A stretch of 64,000 nt of DNA, taken from contig NZ_JMQI01000024.1 of NCBI RefSeq assembly GCF_000695625.1, forward strand, positions 124,001 through 188,000. Reading direction: 5' to 3'. The translations under genes were made by a program, and so were the position numbers. This DNA is from Amycolatopsis rifamycinica (GTDB taxonomy: Bacteria; Actinomycetota; Actinomycetes; Mycobacteriales; Pseudonocardiaceae). A model generated the notes under the pieces. It worked only from the letters and a program-made list of their open reading frames with translations. It did not search any database and was not told the DNA's origin. Numbering within the stretch: the first letter of the stretch is position 1; the number at the start of each line of letters is the position of its first letter. This document shows positions 16,658-25,774 of the stretch, in pieces.

Positions 16658-16668
16658 CAGGTGCCGCG

Positions 16669-17577
16669 ATGACCACCCCGATCGACGACCTCCGCTTCTT
16701 CCACGTCGTCGCGTCCAGCGAGACGCTGACGGCGGCCGCGCGCGAGCTGCAGTGCTCGCTCCCGGTGGTCAGCAAGCGCCTCAGCGCACTGGAACGCCGG
16801 CTCGACGCCCGGCTTGTGAACCGCGGCACGCGCCGGCTCGCGCTGACCTCCGAGGGCGAGCTGTTCGCCGCCCGCCTGGAGACGATCCTCGACCAGGTGC
16901 GCGAGCTCGAGGACCTCGTCACCCACCGCTCCGCCGAGCTGCGGGGATCCATCGTGGTCCAGTCCACCCTCGGCCTCGGCCGCGCCCACGTCGCCCCGCT
17001 GCTCGGCGAGTTCGGCGCGCGGCACCCGCAGCTGAGCGTCGAGCTCCGCACGTCCGCACTCCCCCTGCGTCCCCACCGGCGCGAGTTCGACCTGGCCGTC
17101 CACGTCGGAACCCCGCCGGACTCCTCGCTGCGCATGCGCCGGCTGGCGAAGAACCGCCGCGTGCCGTGCGCCGCACCGTCCTATGTGGAACGCCGGGGGA
17201 TGCCGACGCGGATCGAGGACCTGACCGATCACGACTGCATCGTGCTCCGCGAGAACGAGGGCGATTTCGCCCTGTGGCGGTTCGGGGACGCCCGCAGGCC
17301 ACGGCAGGTGCGCGTGCGCGGCCGCCTGTCGAGCAACGACGGCGACGTCGTGACCGGCTGGGCGGTGCGGGGGCACGGGGTGATCATGCGCTCGGAGTGG
17401 CAGGTCCGGTCCCACCTCGCCGGCGGCACCCTGGTCCGGGTCCTGCCCGACGTGCCGACACCGCCCGCCGACATCTACGCCCTGCTGCCCGGCGACGTCC
17501 ACGTGCCCCGGCGGATCACGGACCTGCTCAGGTACCTCGCCGCACGGCTGCCGGACCGGATCGCCGGCCACCCGTGA
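16669..17577 (+). CDS. LysR family transcriptional regulator
   Basis: A 302-residue LysR-type regulator. The winged helix covers about residues 3-62 (LRFFHVVASSETLTAAAREL, VVSKRLSALERRL), followed by a substrate-binding-like effector domain (about 90-295). It is divergent from the tartrate/malate dehydrogenase and separated from it by a LysR box, so it is probably that gene's activator. Its last 50 bases overlap the converging TetR gene, so both C-terminal tails share DNA. Confidence 0.92.
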   Translation: MTTPIDDLRFFHVVASSETLTAAARELQCSLPVVSKRLSALERRLDARLVNRGTRRLALTSEGELFAARLETILDQVRELEDLVTHRSAELRGSIVVQSTLGLGRAHVAPLLGEFGARHPQLSVELRTSALPLRPHRREFDLAVHVGTPPDSSLRMRRLAKNRRVPCAAPSYVERRGMPTRIEDLTDHDCIVLRENEGDFALWRFGDARRPRQVRVRGRLSSNDGDVVTGWAVRGHGVIMRSEWQVRSHLAGGTLVRVLPDVPTPPADIYALLPGDVHVPRRITDLLRYLAARLPDRIAGHP

Positions 17578-18187
17578 CCGTGCCGGGCCGGCGTGCGGGC
17601 GGCCGTGGCGGGCCTGCGCGGCGCAGACCGTCGATGAAGACCGCGACGATGCGCTGGTTGAGTTCGGGCTCTCGCCCGGGGACCGGCTGCGACAGCTGGG
17701 CGAGGGCGTGCAGGAGGTCCTCGGCGCCGATGTCGTCGCGAACCGTGCCGTCGGCCACCGCGGCGTCGAGCAGCACCGCGAGGGCCGGGCCGAGCCGCCG
17801 CAGGAAGTAACCGGGCAGTTCCGCGAAGGCCGGATCGCCCGAGTGCAGCGCCGCGGCGAGTCCGCGTTTGGTCGCGAGCAGCGCGGTGAAGCGGTGGATC
17901 CACCGGGTGAGCGCCTCCGCCGGCTCGTGCGCCGCGCTCAGGTCCGGGCCCGCGTCGGCGACGGCGTCGATCCCGCTTTCCACGACCGCCTTGACCAGGT
18001 CGGAGCGCTGCGGGAAGTGCCGGTACAGCGTGCCGACCCCCACCCCGGCCAGGTCGGTGATCTCCTTCGCCGGTGCGTCCACGCCGGAGGTGGCGAAGAC
18101 GGTCCCCGCGGCCTCGATCAACGCGTCGACGTTGCGCCGCGCGTCGGCGCGACGCCGGCGCGCCGGAGCTGCCCCGTTCTCGGACAC
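17528..18187 (-). CDS. TetR family transcriptional regulator
   Basis: A 219-residue TetR repressor. The helix-turn-helix spans about residues 18-65 (LIEAAGTVFATSGVDA, VGVGTLYRHFPQRSDLVKAV). The GVGTLYRHFP variety is common among actinobacterial regulators of oxidoreductase genes. The C-terminal Arg/Pro/Gly-rich tail overlaps the end of the LysR gene by 50 bases. The 5' region (18188-18250) contains TTCCGGAA and TTTCGGAA, possible operator halves. Nothing divergent adjoins it, so its target is not evident. Confidence 0.88.
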   Translation of the reverse strand: MSENGAAPARRRRADARRNVDALIEAAGTVFATSGVDAPAKEITDLAGVGVGTLYRHFPQRSDLVKAVVESGIDAVADAGPDLSAAHEPAEALTRWIHRFTALLATKRGLAAALHSGDPAFAELPGYFLRRLGPALAVLLDAAVADGTVRDDIGAEDLLHALAQLSQPVPGREPELNQRIVAVFIDGLRRAGPPRPPARRPGTVTGGRRSGPAAVRRGT

Positions 18188-18256
18188 ACATCACCTCGCT
18201 CGCCTGACCGGGAGGGCCTTCCGGAAGTTTCGGAATGGCTTTCCGCTTAGTGCAGC

Positions 18257-19040
18257 CTACGCGGTGAAGCCACCGTGGACCGTGTGGGCGCCGTCGGCGG
18301 CGGTGGCTCGCACGCGGTAGCTGTCGGTCTCGGCGCGGCGCACGCCCGCGGCGTGGTTGTACTGGACGGCGAAGACCTGCTGCGCGGCCGGGATCGTCCG
18401 GCCCGGCTTGAGCTCCCAGCGGTACACCACGGCGCCGTCGCTCTCCCGCGCGGTGACGGTGAAGTCGTCGGCGGGCCCGGTCTGCCACTGCCCGGTGCTC
18501 CGCACGCCGCCGGTCTGCGTGATGCGCACTTCCACGGCCAGCGCGGTCAGGGGCCGGCTGCTGGCGAAGGTCAGGGTGCTCCGGGCCCAGTAGATCGTGC
18601 TGTGCGGGTCGACGGCGCCCTCCGCCGACAGCGGCCCGTCCGAGACCCGGTTGCCGGCCGGGGGCGGGGTGCTCGACGACGGCCGGCCGGTGGTCGTCCG
18701 GTTCGGGCTTCCCGTGGCGGGCGGCGGCACCGGACCGGTCGTGACGGAAGGCGGGGAGCTGGGCGCCGGGCTCGGGACGGCGAGCGTGGTCTCGCCGTCC
18801 GGGCGCGCCGGCGCGGCCGGGACGCTTCCGGCGACGGCGAAGCCGGCGACGGCCAGGACGCCGGCCGCGGCGGAGCCCGCGAGCACCACCTTGGGCCAGG
18901 ACCTCGCGATGCCCGGCCGCCGCCGGGGGGGGGGCGGTGGTGCCGGCCATGCCCCGGTGCACCCGGGCCAGCATGCGGTCGCGGTCGGGCTGGTGGGCGC
19001 CGGCGGCCTCGCGCAGCCGCCTGCCGATCTCTTCGTTCAC
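18257..19040 (-). CDS. Membrane-anchored sigma-factor partner, frameshifted at a G10 run
   Basis: Read from the GTG at 19040, which overlaps the sigma-factor stop as GTGA, the protein begins VNEEIGRRLREAAGAHQPDR and reaches a run of ten C (ten G on the plus strand, 18925-18934). Nine would continue in frame with RRRPGIARSWPK, a single membrane helix (VVLAGSAAAGVLAVAGFAVA), a Pro/Ser/Thr linker and a 120-residue outer domain to 18257. As given, the frame breaks. About 260 residues are expected. The layout (cytoplasmic N-terminus, one helix, exported C-terminus, coupled to a SigE-family gene) suggests an anti-sigma-like regulator, although no zinc-binding motif is visible. Confidence 0.65.
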
Positions 19041-19567
19041 CGGGTGCCCCTCTCCGTGGCCAGGTCGCCCGCCGCTCGCGCACCGAGCAGCCGTTCCAGT
19101 TCGGCCAGTCCCTTGGAGGTTTGGCCCTTCACCGCGCCGACCGAGATGCCCAGTGCGCGCGCGGTGTCCTTTTCCGACAGGTCGAAGGCGTGCCGGAGGA
19201 CGACGCAGGCCCGCTTCCCGAAGGGCAGCCGGTCCAGGGCCGCCCGCACGTCCACCACGGCGGCCACGTCCGGGCCCGCCACCGGCTGCGGGTCCCGCGA
19301 CCAGAACAACGCGACCCGGCGGCGTTCGCGCGTCGCGCCGCGGACGCGTTCCCGGGCCAGGTTCGCCACGACCCCCCGGGCGTACGCCAGCGGGTGCTCG
19401 GCCTCGCGCAGCCGGTCCCAGCGCTGCCACAAGGCGACCAGGGCGTCGGCCGCCAGGTCGTCGGAGACGTCCGCTTCGCCGGTCAGCAGGGAGGACAGCC
19501 GCCCCAGCTCGGCGTAGTGCCGTTCGAAGAAGTCGTGGAACTCCGCCGACGTGTCATCGAGGAGCAT
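19037..19567 (-). CDS. SigE-family RNA polymerase sigma factor
   Basis: A 176-residue ECF-like sigma factor. Region 2 (about residues 8-75: FHDFFERHYAELGRLSSLL, ADDALVALWQRWDR-like) precedes region 4 (about 110-165: LDRLPFGKRACVVLRHAFDL, ALGISVGAVKGQTSKGL). Length and motifs fit the actinobacterial SigE family, which typically precedes a membrane partner gene as here. The ATG at 19567 begins MLLDDTSAEFHDFF. The downstream partner overlaps by four bases, so both are made together. Confidence 0.9.
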   Translation of the reverse strand: MLLDDTSAEFHDFFERHYAELGRLSSLLTGEADVSDDLAADALVALWQRWDRLREAEHPLAYARGVVANLARERVRGATRERRRVALFWSRDPQPVAGPDVAAVVDVRAALDRLPFGKRACVVLRHAFDLSEKDTARALGISVGAVKGQTSKGLAELERLLGARAAGDLATERGTR

Positions 19568-19704
19568 CGGTCCCGGCTGTCCTCTCCCTGCCCGAGCCCC
19601 CGTCCGAGGCGGCAACCTACCAGTGGCGACCCGCGGCCGGCCGGCGCGGACGCCGGTGATGACGCCGGAGCCGGCACTCCCGCCGTACTGCTGCCGGTCG
19701 TCAT

Positions 19705-19911
19705 TCACCCGTGTCCCGGCGCCGCCGGTTCGGCGGCGCTGCCGGCTTTCGCCAGGTTCCACCGCTGATCGGAGTCGTCCCGCGTCAGCACCAGCGCGGG
19801 AACCACCAGCGCGGGCACGCCCACCGCCAGGGCGATCGCCGCCCGGCGGCCACGGTGGTACCGGCGTCCCGGTGGCACGGCACCGGCGTGCCGGGCCCTG
19901 GTCTTCGTCAA
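19705..19911 (-). CDS. Small single-span membrane protein
   Basis: A 68-residue ORF from a TTG start with AGGAG about seven bases upstream. A very basic N-terminus (TKTRARHAG, PGRRYHRGRR) precedes one membrane helix (AAIALAVGVPALVVPALVL) and a short polar tail. It lies 137 bases upstream of the sigma-factor gene on the same strand. No family is recognised, and it could be a small regulator of that system. Confidence 0.45.
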   Translation of the reverse strand: MTKTRARHAGAVPPGRRYHRGRRAAIALAVGVPALVVPALVLTRDDSDQRWNLAKAGSAAEPAAPGHG

Positions 19912-20254
19912 CGCAGCACTCCTCGGGTCCGCCGGGCCGGCCCGTCCCGGCCTCGGCTCTGCCCCCCAGTTGCCGCCGGGCGCGGAAAGGTTGCCGCCGG
20001 GCCCGGAAGACCGGTCCGCCCTCCGCGACGCCTCGGCGGGGCCCGTGTTTTCCCGGGCGACTTCCTCCGAAAACCTTCCCGTTACACCTTGACGCGGTCG
20101 ACGCCATCGTTCACAGTCCACTGGTGCGTTCAGGCGCACCGCCCGTCGGCTCCCCGTCCCCCTCCAAACCCCCCTGTTCGAGCCCGCCCCTTGGGGGAAA
20201 ATGTTAACGCTAACACTGCACGCCGGCGGTCCCCGTCGAGGAAAGGAAGTTGCT
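19912..20254. other. Regulatory region upstream of GH62 gene
   Basis: No gene is seen. It contains a direct repeat of GTTGCCGCCGGGCNCGGAA (near 19972 and 19993). A weak plus-strand promoter candidate is TTGACG at 20089-20094, 17 bases, CACAGT at 20112-20117. The LacI-type operator is described separately. Confidence 0.4.
20202..20215. promoter_or_regulatory. LacI-family operator upstream of GH62 arabinofuranosidase
   Basis: TGTTAACGCTAACA has perfect five-base arms (TGTTA/TAACA) around a CG-containing centre, the classical LacI/GalR operator form seen before actinobacterial hemicellulase genes. It ends 39 bases before the ATG, so a repressor there would block transcription until arabinose or xylose oligomers appear. 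Confidence 0.65.
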
Positions 20255-21733
20255 ATGTCGGTTGGGTTTTCGCGCACCGCGCGGTGGCGCCGCCGGTGGC
20301 GGCCGGGATCGGCCGTGGCGGCGGTCGTGGCGGTCGTGGCCGGGCTGCTCACGATGGCCCCCGTGTCGGCGTCGGCCGCCACAGTGGACACCAGCGCCTG
20401 GTACGTGCTGCTGAACCGCAACAGCGGCAAGGCCCTCGACGTCAGCGGCGCCTCCACCGCCGACGGCGCCAACCTCGTCCAGTGGACCCGCACCAACGCC
20501 ACCAACCAGCAGTTCCAGTTCGTGGACGCCGGCGGCGGCTACTACAAGCTGCGCGCGCGGCACTCCGGCAAGCTCGCCGACGTGCTGGGCGCCTCGGTCG
20601 CCGACGGCGCGAGCGTGGTGCAGTGGACCGACAACGGCGGCACCAACCAGCAGTTCAGCCTGGCCGACTCGGGCAGCGGGTACGTCCGGCTGGTCAACCG
20701 CACCAGCGCCAAGGTGGTCGAAGTGCAGGGCGCCGCGACGGCCGACGGCGCCAGTGTGGTGCAGTACGGCGACTGGAACGGCGGCAACCAGCAGTGGCAG
20801 CTCGTCCAGGTCGCCGGGGGCAGCACCACCTGCACGCTGCCGTCGACGTACCGCTGGTCGTCGACCGGCCCGCTGGCGAACCCGAAGTCGGGGTGGGTCG
20901 CGCTCAAGGACTTCACCAACGTCGTCTACAACGGCAAGCACATCGTCTACGCCACGACGGCCGACACCTCGAAGAGCTGGAAGTCGATGAGCTTCAGCCC
21001 CTTCACGAACTGGTCCGACATGGCCACCGCCGGCCAGAACACGTTGACCATCGGGGCGGTCGCGCCGACGCTGTTCTACTTCGCTCCGAAGAACGTCTGG
21101 GTCCTGGCCTACCAGTGGGGCGGCCCGACCTTCTCCTACCGCACCTCGAGCGACCCCACCAACCCCAACGGCTGGTCCGCGCCGCAGACCCTGTTCACCG
21201 GCACCCTCCCGGTCGGGGCACCGCTCGACCAGACCATCATCGGCGACGACACGAACATGTACCTGTTCTTCGCCGACGATCTCGGCAACATCTACCGCGC
21301 CACCATGCCGATCGGGAACTTCCCCGGCAGCTTCGGCTCGAGCTTCACGAAGATCATGAGCGACACGGCGCAGAACCTGTTCGAAGCGGTCGAGGTCTAC
21401 AAGGTCCAGGGCCAGAACCAGTACCTCATGATCGTCGAGGCGCAGGGGCGGAACGGGCGCTACTTCCGCTCGTTCACCTCCGGCAGCTTGACCGGTTCGT
21501 GGACCCCGCAGGCCGCGACCGAGAGCAATCCCTTCGCGGGCAAGGCCAACAGCGGCGCCACCTGGACCAACGACATCAGCCACGGCGACCTGGTCCGCAC
21601 CAACCCCGACCAGACCAAGACCGTCGACCCCTGCAACCTGCAGCTGCTCTACCAGGGGCGTGACCCGCGCTCCGACGGCACGGAGTACGTCCTCCTGCCT
21701 TACCGCCCCGGCCTGCTGACGCTGCAGCGCTGA
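20255..21733 (+). CDS. Secreted alpha-L-arabinofuranosidase, GH62 with N-terminal CBM13
   Basis: A 492-residue exported enzyme removing arabinose side chains from arabinoxylan. A twin-arginine-like, Arg-rich N-terminus and hydrophobic helix end at SASAATVD. A ricin-type CBM13 domain with three repeats ([27 protein letters not shown] and NQQWQL repeat ends) spans about 45-185. The GH62 domain follows to the C-terminus. [49 protein letters not shown] and [14 protein letters not shown] are strongly family-like. AAAGGAAG sits before the ATG at 20255. Confidence 0.93.
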   Translation: MSVGFSRTARWRRRWRPGSAVAAVVAVVAGLLTMAPVSASAATVDTSAWYVLLNRNSGKALDVSGASTADGANLVQWTRTNATNQQFQFVDAGGGYYKLRARHSGKLADVLGASVADGASVVQWTDNGGTNQQFSLADSGSGYVRLVNRTSAKVVEVQGAATADGASVVQYGDWNGGNQQWQLVQVAGGSTTCTLPSTYRWSSTGPLANPKSGWVALKDFTNVVYNGKHIVYATTADTSKSWKSMSFSPFTNWSDMATAGQNTLTIGAVAPTLFYFAPKNVWVLAYQWGGPTFSYRTSSDPTNPNGWSAPQTLFTGTLPVGAPLDQTIIGDDTNMYLFFADDLGNIYRATMPIGNFPGSFGSSFTKIMSDTAQNLFEAVEVYKVQGQNQYLMIVEAQGRNGRYFRSFTSGSLTGSWTPQAATESNPFAGKANSGATWTNDISHGDLVRTNPDQTKTVDPCNLQLLYQGRDPRSDGTEYVLLPYRPGLLTLQR

Positions 21734-21751
21734 CCGTGGCGTGCTGATGAC

Positions 21752-21784
21752 GCGGCGGGCTCGGTACCAGGCCGAGCCCGCCGC
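21752..21784. terminator. Bidirectional hairpin terminator
   Basis: Thirteen-base perfect arms (GCGGCGGGCTCGG and CCGAGCCCGCCGC) around a seven-base loop lie between the converging GH62 and DUF899 genes. The right arm ends three bases before the DUF899 stop. Confidence 0.7.
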
Positions 21785-21786
21785 CG

Positions 21787-22536
21787 TCAGGAGGCGCCGC
21801 CCGCCGACGTGCGGGCGTGCGCCTTGGTGGCGGCCACCTTTTCGTCGAGGCGTCCCTCCCACGGATCGGTCCCCGTGTCGTACTCGTCGTGCCGCCGCCA
21901 CCACTCGTACGCCCGGGTCCGCGGATACCCCTCCGGCGAGTCCTCCCACTCCTCCTGCCGCCCGAACGCGGTGAGGTCGAGGTAGCTCCAGGTGCTGCCC
22001 AGCGCCTCGTCACCGCGGTGGTTGACGAAGTACGTGCGGAACACCCGCTCGCCGTCCCGCACGAACGCGTTGGTGCCGTGCCATTGGTCCACCCCGAAAT
22101 CGGCGTCGAAGTCGTCGGTGAGGGTGTACCAGGGACTGTCCCAGCCCATTTCCCGCTTCAATCGCCGGATGTCCGGCTGCGGCGCCCGCGACACGCGCGC
22201 GTACGTCGTGCCCCGGGCGTTCAGGTGCGCGAGGTGGCCGACCTGGTCGGCCATCATCGAGCAACCGACACAGGCCCGCTCGGGCCAGCCGTGCACCCCC
22301 GGCTCGAAGAAGAACCGGTAGACGATCAGCTGGCGGCGCCCTTCGAACAGGTCGAGCAGGCGCACGGGCCCGTCCGGCCCCTCGAACCGGTAGTCCTTCT
22401 CCACCGCCATCCACGGCATCCGGCGCCGCTCGGCGGCCAGCGCGTCGTGCGCGCGGGTCTGGGCTTTTTCCTTGACCAGCAGCCTCTGCCGGGCGGCCTC
22501 CCATTCGGGGGCGGGCACCACCGGGGGCACGTTCAT
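21787..22536 (-). CDS. DUF899 thioredoxin-like family protein
   Basis: A 249-residue cytoplasmic protein of the DUF899 family, which has a thioredoxin-like fold. Typical stretches are WMAVEKDYRFEGPDG, LIVYRFFF, RACVGCSMMADQ (a CxxC pair near residue 90) and YARVSRAPQPDI. The C-terminal half (YFVNHRGDEALGSTWSYLDL, YEWWRRHDEYD) is also conserved in the family. The biochemical function is not established. It adjoins the universal stress protein gene, on the same strand after 177 bases, and may belong to the dormancy-type block. Confidence 0.88.
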   Translation of the reverse strand: MNVPPVVPAPEWEAARQRLLVKEKAQTRAHDALAAERRRMPWMAVEKDYRFEGPDGPVRLLDLFEGRRQLIVYRFFFEPGVHGWPERACVGCSMMADQVGHLAHLNARGTTYARVSRAPQPDIRRLKREMGWDSPWYTLTDDFDADFGVDQWHGTNAFVRDGERVFRTYFVNHRGDEALGSTWSYLDLTAFGRQEEWEDSPEGYPRTRAYEWWRRHDEYDTGTDPWEGRLDEKVAATKAHARTSAGGAS

Positions 22537-22713
22537 CGCGCGTTTCCTCTCGATTCCGGATCCTCGTGGCCGGGCGGCCGGGGCCGGTGCCGAGCGACGC
22601 CCGCACCGGCCCGCTCGTCCGGGCTTCTCTTGGACTCCGCCGGCGGGCGAAAGGAATCGCCGGGGCCAGGAGCGGCGCTCCGGCGACCGCGGCTGACCGC
22701 GCCGGATGGGGGG

Positions 22714-23547
22714 CTACTTCGCGGGCGCGCGGGCGACGACGACCGGGCAGAGCGCGGAGGACATCAGCGTCTGGCTCGTCGAGCCGAGGGCCAGGCCGCC
22801 GAAGCCGCGGCTGCCGACCACCAGCAGCTGGGCCCGGTCGGCGAGGTCGAGCAGCCGCTCGGCCGGGCGCCCGGGCCGCACGACGCGGTCGACGACCACG
22901 TCCGGGTACTTCTCCGGCCACCCCGCCAGCCGCTCGGCGAGCAGTTCCTCCGCGGCGGCGGTGGGTGCCTTCCCCCGAACGCCGGGACGGCAGTGGAGCG
23001 CGATCAGCCGGGCCCGTCGCCAGGACGCCTCTTCGAACGCGATCGCGATCGCCTCTTCGCTCGCCGGCGTGCCGTCGACGCCCACCACGACCGGCCCCTC
23101 GGCGGGTGGCTCGTCGTCGCCGGCGTGCGGCCGCACGAGGATGACCGGGCACCGCGCGTGCGCGGCCAGCGCCACCGAGACCGATCCGAGCAGGATCCGG
23201 CCCAGCGGGCGCAGGAAGGGCGTGCCCAGCACGACCATCGCCGCGCGGTGCGACTCGTCGAGCAGCGCCTCGGCGGGCCGCTCGGGCCGCAGCGCCGTCT
23301 CCACCCGGACCTCCGCCGGAACTTCCCGGACGGCATCGGCGAGCATCCGCACGCCCTCCTCCGCGGCCACCTCCAGCAGCTGCTCGTGCACCGGGTCCGA
23401 GCGCGGGTACGGCCCGGGCAGGTCCGGCAGCGCGTGCACCAGACGCAGACCCCGGCCTCGTTCCCGCGCCGCACCCGCCGCCCAGCGGAGCGCGGTGAGC
23501 GCTCCCGCCGAGCCGTCCACGCCGACCACCAGCACCGGCTCGCTCAT
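22714..23547 (-). CDS. Universal stress protein with two Usp domains
   Basis: A 277-residue tandem Usp protein. Domain 1 (about 4-140) starts VLVVGVDGSAGALTAL and ends with LLGSVSVALAAHARCPVILV. Domain 2 (about 150-275) starts VVVGVDGTPASEEAI and ends with the ATP-binding pattern GSRGFGGLALGSTSQ. Mycobacterial DosR regulons contain many such tandem-Usp proteins. It is divergent from DoxX, and the shared 212-base region carries two DosR-like boxes. Confidence 0.93.
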   Translation of the reverse strand: MSEPVLVVGVDGSAGALTALRWAAGAARERGRGLRLVHALPDLPGPYPRSDPVHEQLLEVAAEEGVRMLADAVREVPAEVRVETALRPERPAEALLDESHRAAMVVLGTPFLRPLGRILLGSVSVALAAHARCPVILVRPHAGDDEPPAEGPVVVGVDGTPASEEAIAIAFEEASWRRARLIALHCRPGVRGKAPTAAAEELLAERLAGWPEKYPDVVVDRVVRPGRPAERLLDLADRAQLLVVGSRGFGGLALGSTSQTLMSSALCPVVVARAPAK

Positions 23548-23623
23548 CCGATTCCCCTTTCGTCGCCGGTGAAGTCAACCGGCGGACGCCGCTTTCCGCG
23601 CGAGGCTTCCGCCCCGCTTCGCG

Positions 23624-23637
23624 GGGACTTCGGTCCC
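23624..23637. promoter_or_regulatory. DosR/DevR-like box 1
   Basis: GGGACTTCGGTCCC carries perfect GGGAC/GTCCC arms with a four-base centre, matching the core of the mycobacterial DosR site (GGGACTWWAGTCCC). It lies 77 bases upstream of the Usp start and 123 bases upstream of DoxX. Confidence 0.65.
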
Positions 23638-23683
23638 TTTCCCCCCGATCCTCGCGAACCGGCGCCCAAGGGCCTCGTGACCG

Positions 23684-23697
23684 GGGACCTTCGGCCC
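23684..23697. promoter_or_regulatory. DosR/DevR-like box 2
   Basis: GGGACCTTCGGCCC is a one-mismatch version of the same box, 63 bases before the DoxX ATG. Two boxes in a divergent promoter are typical of DosR targets. Confidence 0.6.
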
Positions 23698-23759
23698 CAT
23701 CCCCCGGCGCCGCGACGGCCGAGACTGAGCCCAGCACCGAAAGAACGGAGGTTTCCCCC

Positions 23760-24356
23760 ATGTCCATCCGACCGGATGAAAAGAAGACCACCTCGGGTCA
23801 CCACACCACCGAGCCGGCCCCACTCCCCGACTTCACCGCCGGGCACACCACCGCCGGGAAGTCCCTGGCCGTCCTCCGCGTCGCCACCGGGTTCGTCTTC
23901 CTGTGGGCGTTCCTCGACAAGCTCTTCGGCCTCGGCTACGCCACCCCGTCGAAAGGCGCCTGGATCGGCGGCGGCTCCCCCACCAAAGGCTTCCTCAGCG
24001 GCGTCCACGTCGGACCCTTCGAGTCGACGTTCCACGCCTGGGCCGGCACCTGGTGGGCCGACACCCTGTTCATGCTCGGCCTCGCCGCCATCGGCATCGC
24101 CGTCACCGCCGGCATCGGACTCCGCCTCAGCGCCGCCGCCGGCACCCTCATGATGCTCCTCATGTGGACCGCCGAATGGCCCTTCGCCCTCAGCACCAGC
24201 ACCGGCGAAGCCACCCACTCCACCAACCCCATCATCGACTACCACCTCGTCTACGCCCTCGTCCTCATCGCCCTCGCCGTCACCGCGGCCGGCAACACCT
24301 GGGGACTCGGCCGCCGCTGGGCCACCCTCGTCGGCGACCGCACGTGGCTGCGCTGA
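23760..24356 (+). CDS. DoxX-family membrane protein
   Basis: A 198-residue integral membrane protein with a 35-residue polar N-terminus and four predicted helices. SLAVLRVATGFVFLWAFLDK is the DoxX signature; ADTLFMLGLAAIGIAV, GTLMMLLMWTAEWPFA and YHLVYALVLIALAVTA follow. DoxX proteins are linked to thiosulfate:quinone oxidoreductase and redox homeostasis. GGAGG lies eight bases before the ATG. The upstream DosR-like boxes suggest induction by hypoxia or NO. Confidence 0.9.
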   Translation: MSIRPDEKKTTSGHHTTEPAPLPDFTAGHTTAGKSLAVLRVATGFVFLWAFLDKLFGLGYATPSKGAWIGGGSPTKGFLSGVHVGPFESTFHAWAGTWWADTLFMLGLAAIGIAVTAGIGLRLSAAAGTLMMLLMWTAEWPFALSTSTGEATHSTNPIIDYHLVYALVLIALAVTAAGNTWGLGRRWATLVGDRTWLR

Positions 24357-24375
24357 AGAACGAACCCGCACCACA

Positions 24376-24399
24376 GGCGCCCGCCGGCCGGCGGGCGCC
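24376..24399. terminator. Perfect 24-base palindrome hairpin followed by TTT
   Basis: A self-complementary stem with twelve-base halves (left half GGCGCCCGCCGG) followed by CTTTCCCC lies between DoxX and the alcohol dehydrogenase. It looks like an intrinsic terminator or attenuator, so the dehydrogenase may be expressed less than DoxX or from its own promoter. Confidence 0.6.
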
Positions 24400-24423
24400 C
24401 TTTCCCCTGTGGGAGGTAGGAAA

Positions 24424-25461
24424 ATGAAGGCATTCGTGTACGACGGACCGGGCCGGCGCAGCTGGACCGACCACGCCGACCCCGAACTCGCCGCGCCCAC
24501 GGACGCCATCGTCCGGATCGACGCGGTCACCATCTGCGGCACCGACCTGCACATCCTGAAAGGCGACGTCCCCGAGGTCGAACGCGGCCGGATCCTCGGC
24601 CACGAAGCCGTCGGCACGATCACCGAGACCGGAACCGCCGTAACCACCGTCAAACCCGGTGACAAGGTCCTGGTCTCCTGCATCTCGGCGTGCGGCCGGT
24701 GCGAGTACTGCCGGCAGGCGGCTTACGGCCAGTGCCTCGGCGGCGGGGGCTGGATCCTCGGCCACACCACCGACGGCGTCCAGGCCGAATACGCGCGCGT
24801 CCCCTTCGCCGACACCTCGACGTACGTGCTGCCGTCCGGGGTCAGCGACGAGTCCGCGCTGATGCTGGCCGACATCGTCCCGACCTCCTACGAAGTCGGC
24901 GTCTCGAGCGGCGGTGTCAAGCCGGGCGACACCGTCGTGCTCGTCGGCGCCGGACCGATCGGCCTGGCGGCGATCACCAACGCCCAGCTCTTCTCGCCCA
25001 GCCGGATCATCGTGGTGGACAAGGAACCCGCCCGGCTGGACGCGGCGAAGTCCTTCGGTGCCGACGTGCTCGTGCAGCCCCGTGACGCGGCGGCCGCCGT
25101 CGCCGAAGCGAGCGACGGGCTCGGCGCGGACGTCGCCATCGAAGCGGTCGGCGTCCCGGAGACGTTCGAACTGTGCACAAAACTGGTCCGCCCCGGCGGG
25201 CACGTGGCGAACGTCGGCGTCCACGGCGCGCCGGCGACCCTGCACCTGGAAGAACTGTGGATCAAGAACGTCACCATCACGACCGGACTGGTCGACACCT
25301 CCAGCACGCCGATGCTGCTGCGCATGCTCGCGGCGGGCCGCATGGACACCAGCCGGTTCGTCACCCACCGGTTCGGGCTCGACGACATGGACGAAGCTTA
25401 CGACGTCTTCGCCCACCCGCAGGACAGCAACGCGTTGAAGGTCGCGCTGTTCCGCAGCTGA
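24424..25461 (+). CDS. Zinc-dependent alcohol dehydrogenase
   Basis: A 345-residue medium-chain dehydrogenase. Catalytic zinc ligands lie in ICGTDLH and GHEAVG, and the structural-zinc cysteines in CISACGRCEYCRQAAYGQC (near residues 90-108). The cofactor motif VGAGPIGLAA is followed by VVDKEPARLDAA. The ATG at 24424 has GGGAGGTAGG upstream. It is probably reductive, recycling NAD under low oxygen, because it sits in the DosR-like cluster directly after DoxX. The natural aldehyde or alcohol is unknown. Confidence 0.92.
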   Translation: MKAFVYDGPGRRSWTDHADPELAAPTDAIVRIDAVTICGTDLHILKGDVPEVERGRILGHEAVGTITETGTAVTTVKPGDKVLVSCISACGRCEYCRQAAYGQCLGGGGWILGHTTDGVQAEYARVPFADTSTYVLPSGVSDESALMLADIVPTSYEVGVSSGGVKPGDTVVLVGAGPIGLAAITNAQLFSPSRIIVVDKEPARLDAAKSFGADVLVQPRDAAAAVAEASDGLGADVAIEAVGVPETFELCTKLVRPGGHVANVGVHGAPATLHLEELWIKNVTITTGLVDTSSTPMLLRMLAAGRMDTSRFVTHRFGLDDMDEAYDVFAHPQDSNALKVALFRS

Positions 25462-25740
25462 GCGCACGCGGCGGAGGAAACAGTCCGGTGTGGACATCGC
25501 GTCGGGGACGGCCGGCCACCGGGCAGTGCGCGTGCGCGATGACCGTGGCCGCCGTGCCCCGAGCAGCATGTCGGCACCGGCGCCGAGCACCCCGACCCCG
25601 TAGTACACGCCGGCGAGCTGGAGCCCGTGCACGGTCCTGAGCGCCGGTGTTCACGGCGGTGGCCGGGCCGGTCGTCAGGCCGCGCGCGCATCGCGGTTCC
25701 ACGGCGGACCACGGCGGGGCCGCCGGCCGCCGTGGATTGA
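25462..25740. other. Intergenic region with possible gene relic
   Basis: No intact gene is seen. On the minus strand GAGADMLLG and, one frame away, GTAATVIAHAHCPVAG (25515-25625) together resemble the C-terminal end of a universal stress protein, and could be its remains. The match is short. Confidence 0.25.
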
Positions 25741-25764
25741 TGGATTGATAGAGTCATCAATCCA
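25741..25764. promoter_or_regulatory. ArsR-type operator
   Basis: TGGATTGAT, six bases and ATCAATCCA form a perfect nine-base-arm inverted repeat. An extra direct copy of TGGATTGA precedes it at 25733-25740. It runs up to the ribosome site of the ArsR gene, fitting autorepression. Confidence 0.7.
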
Positions 25765-25774
25765 GGAGGTGCTC

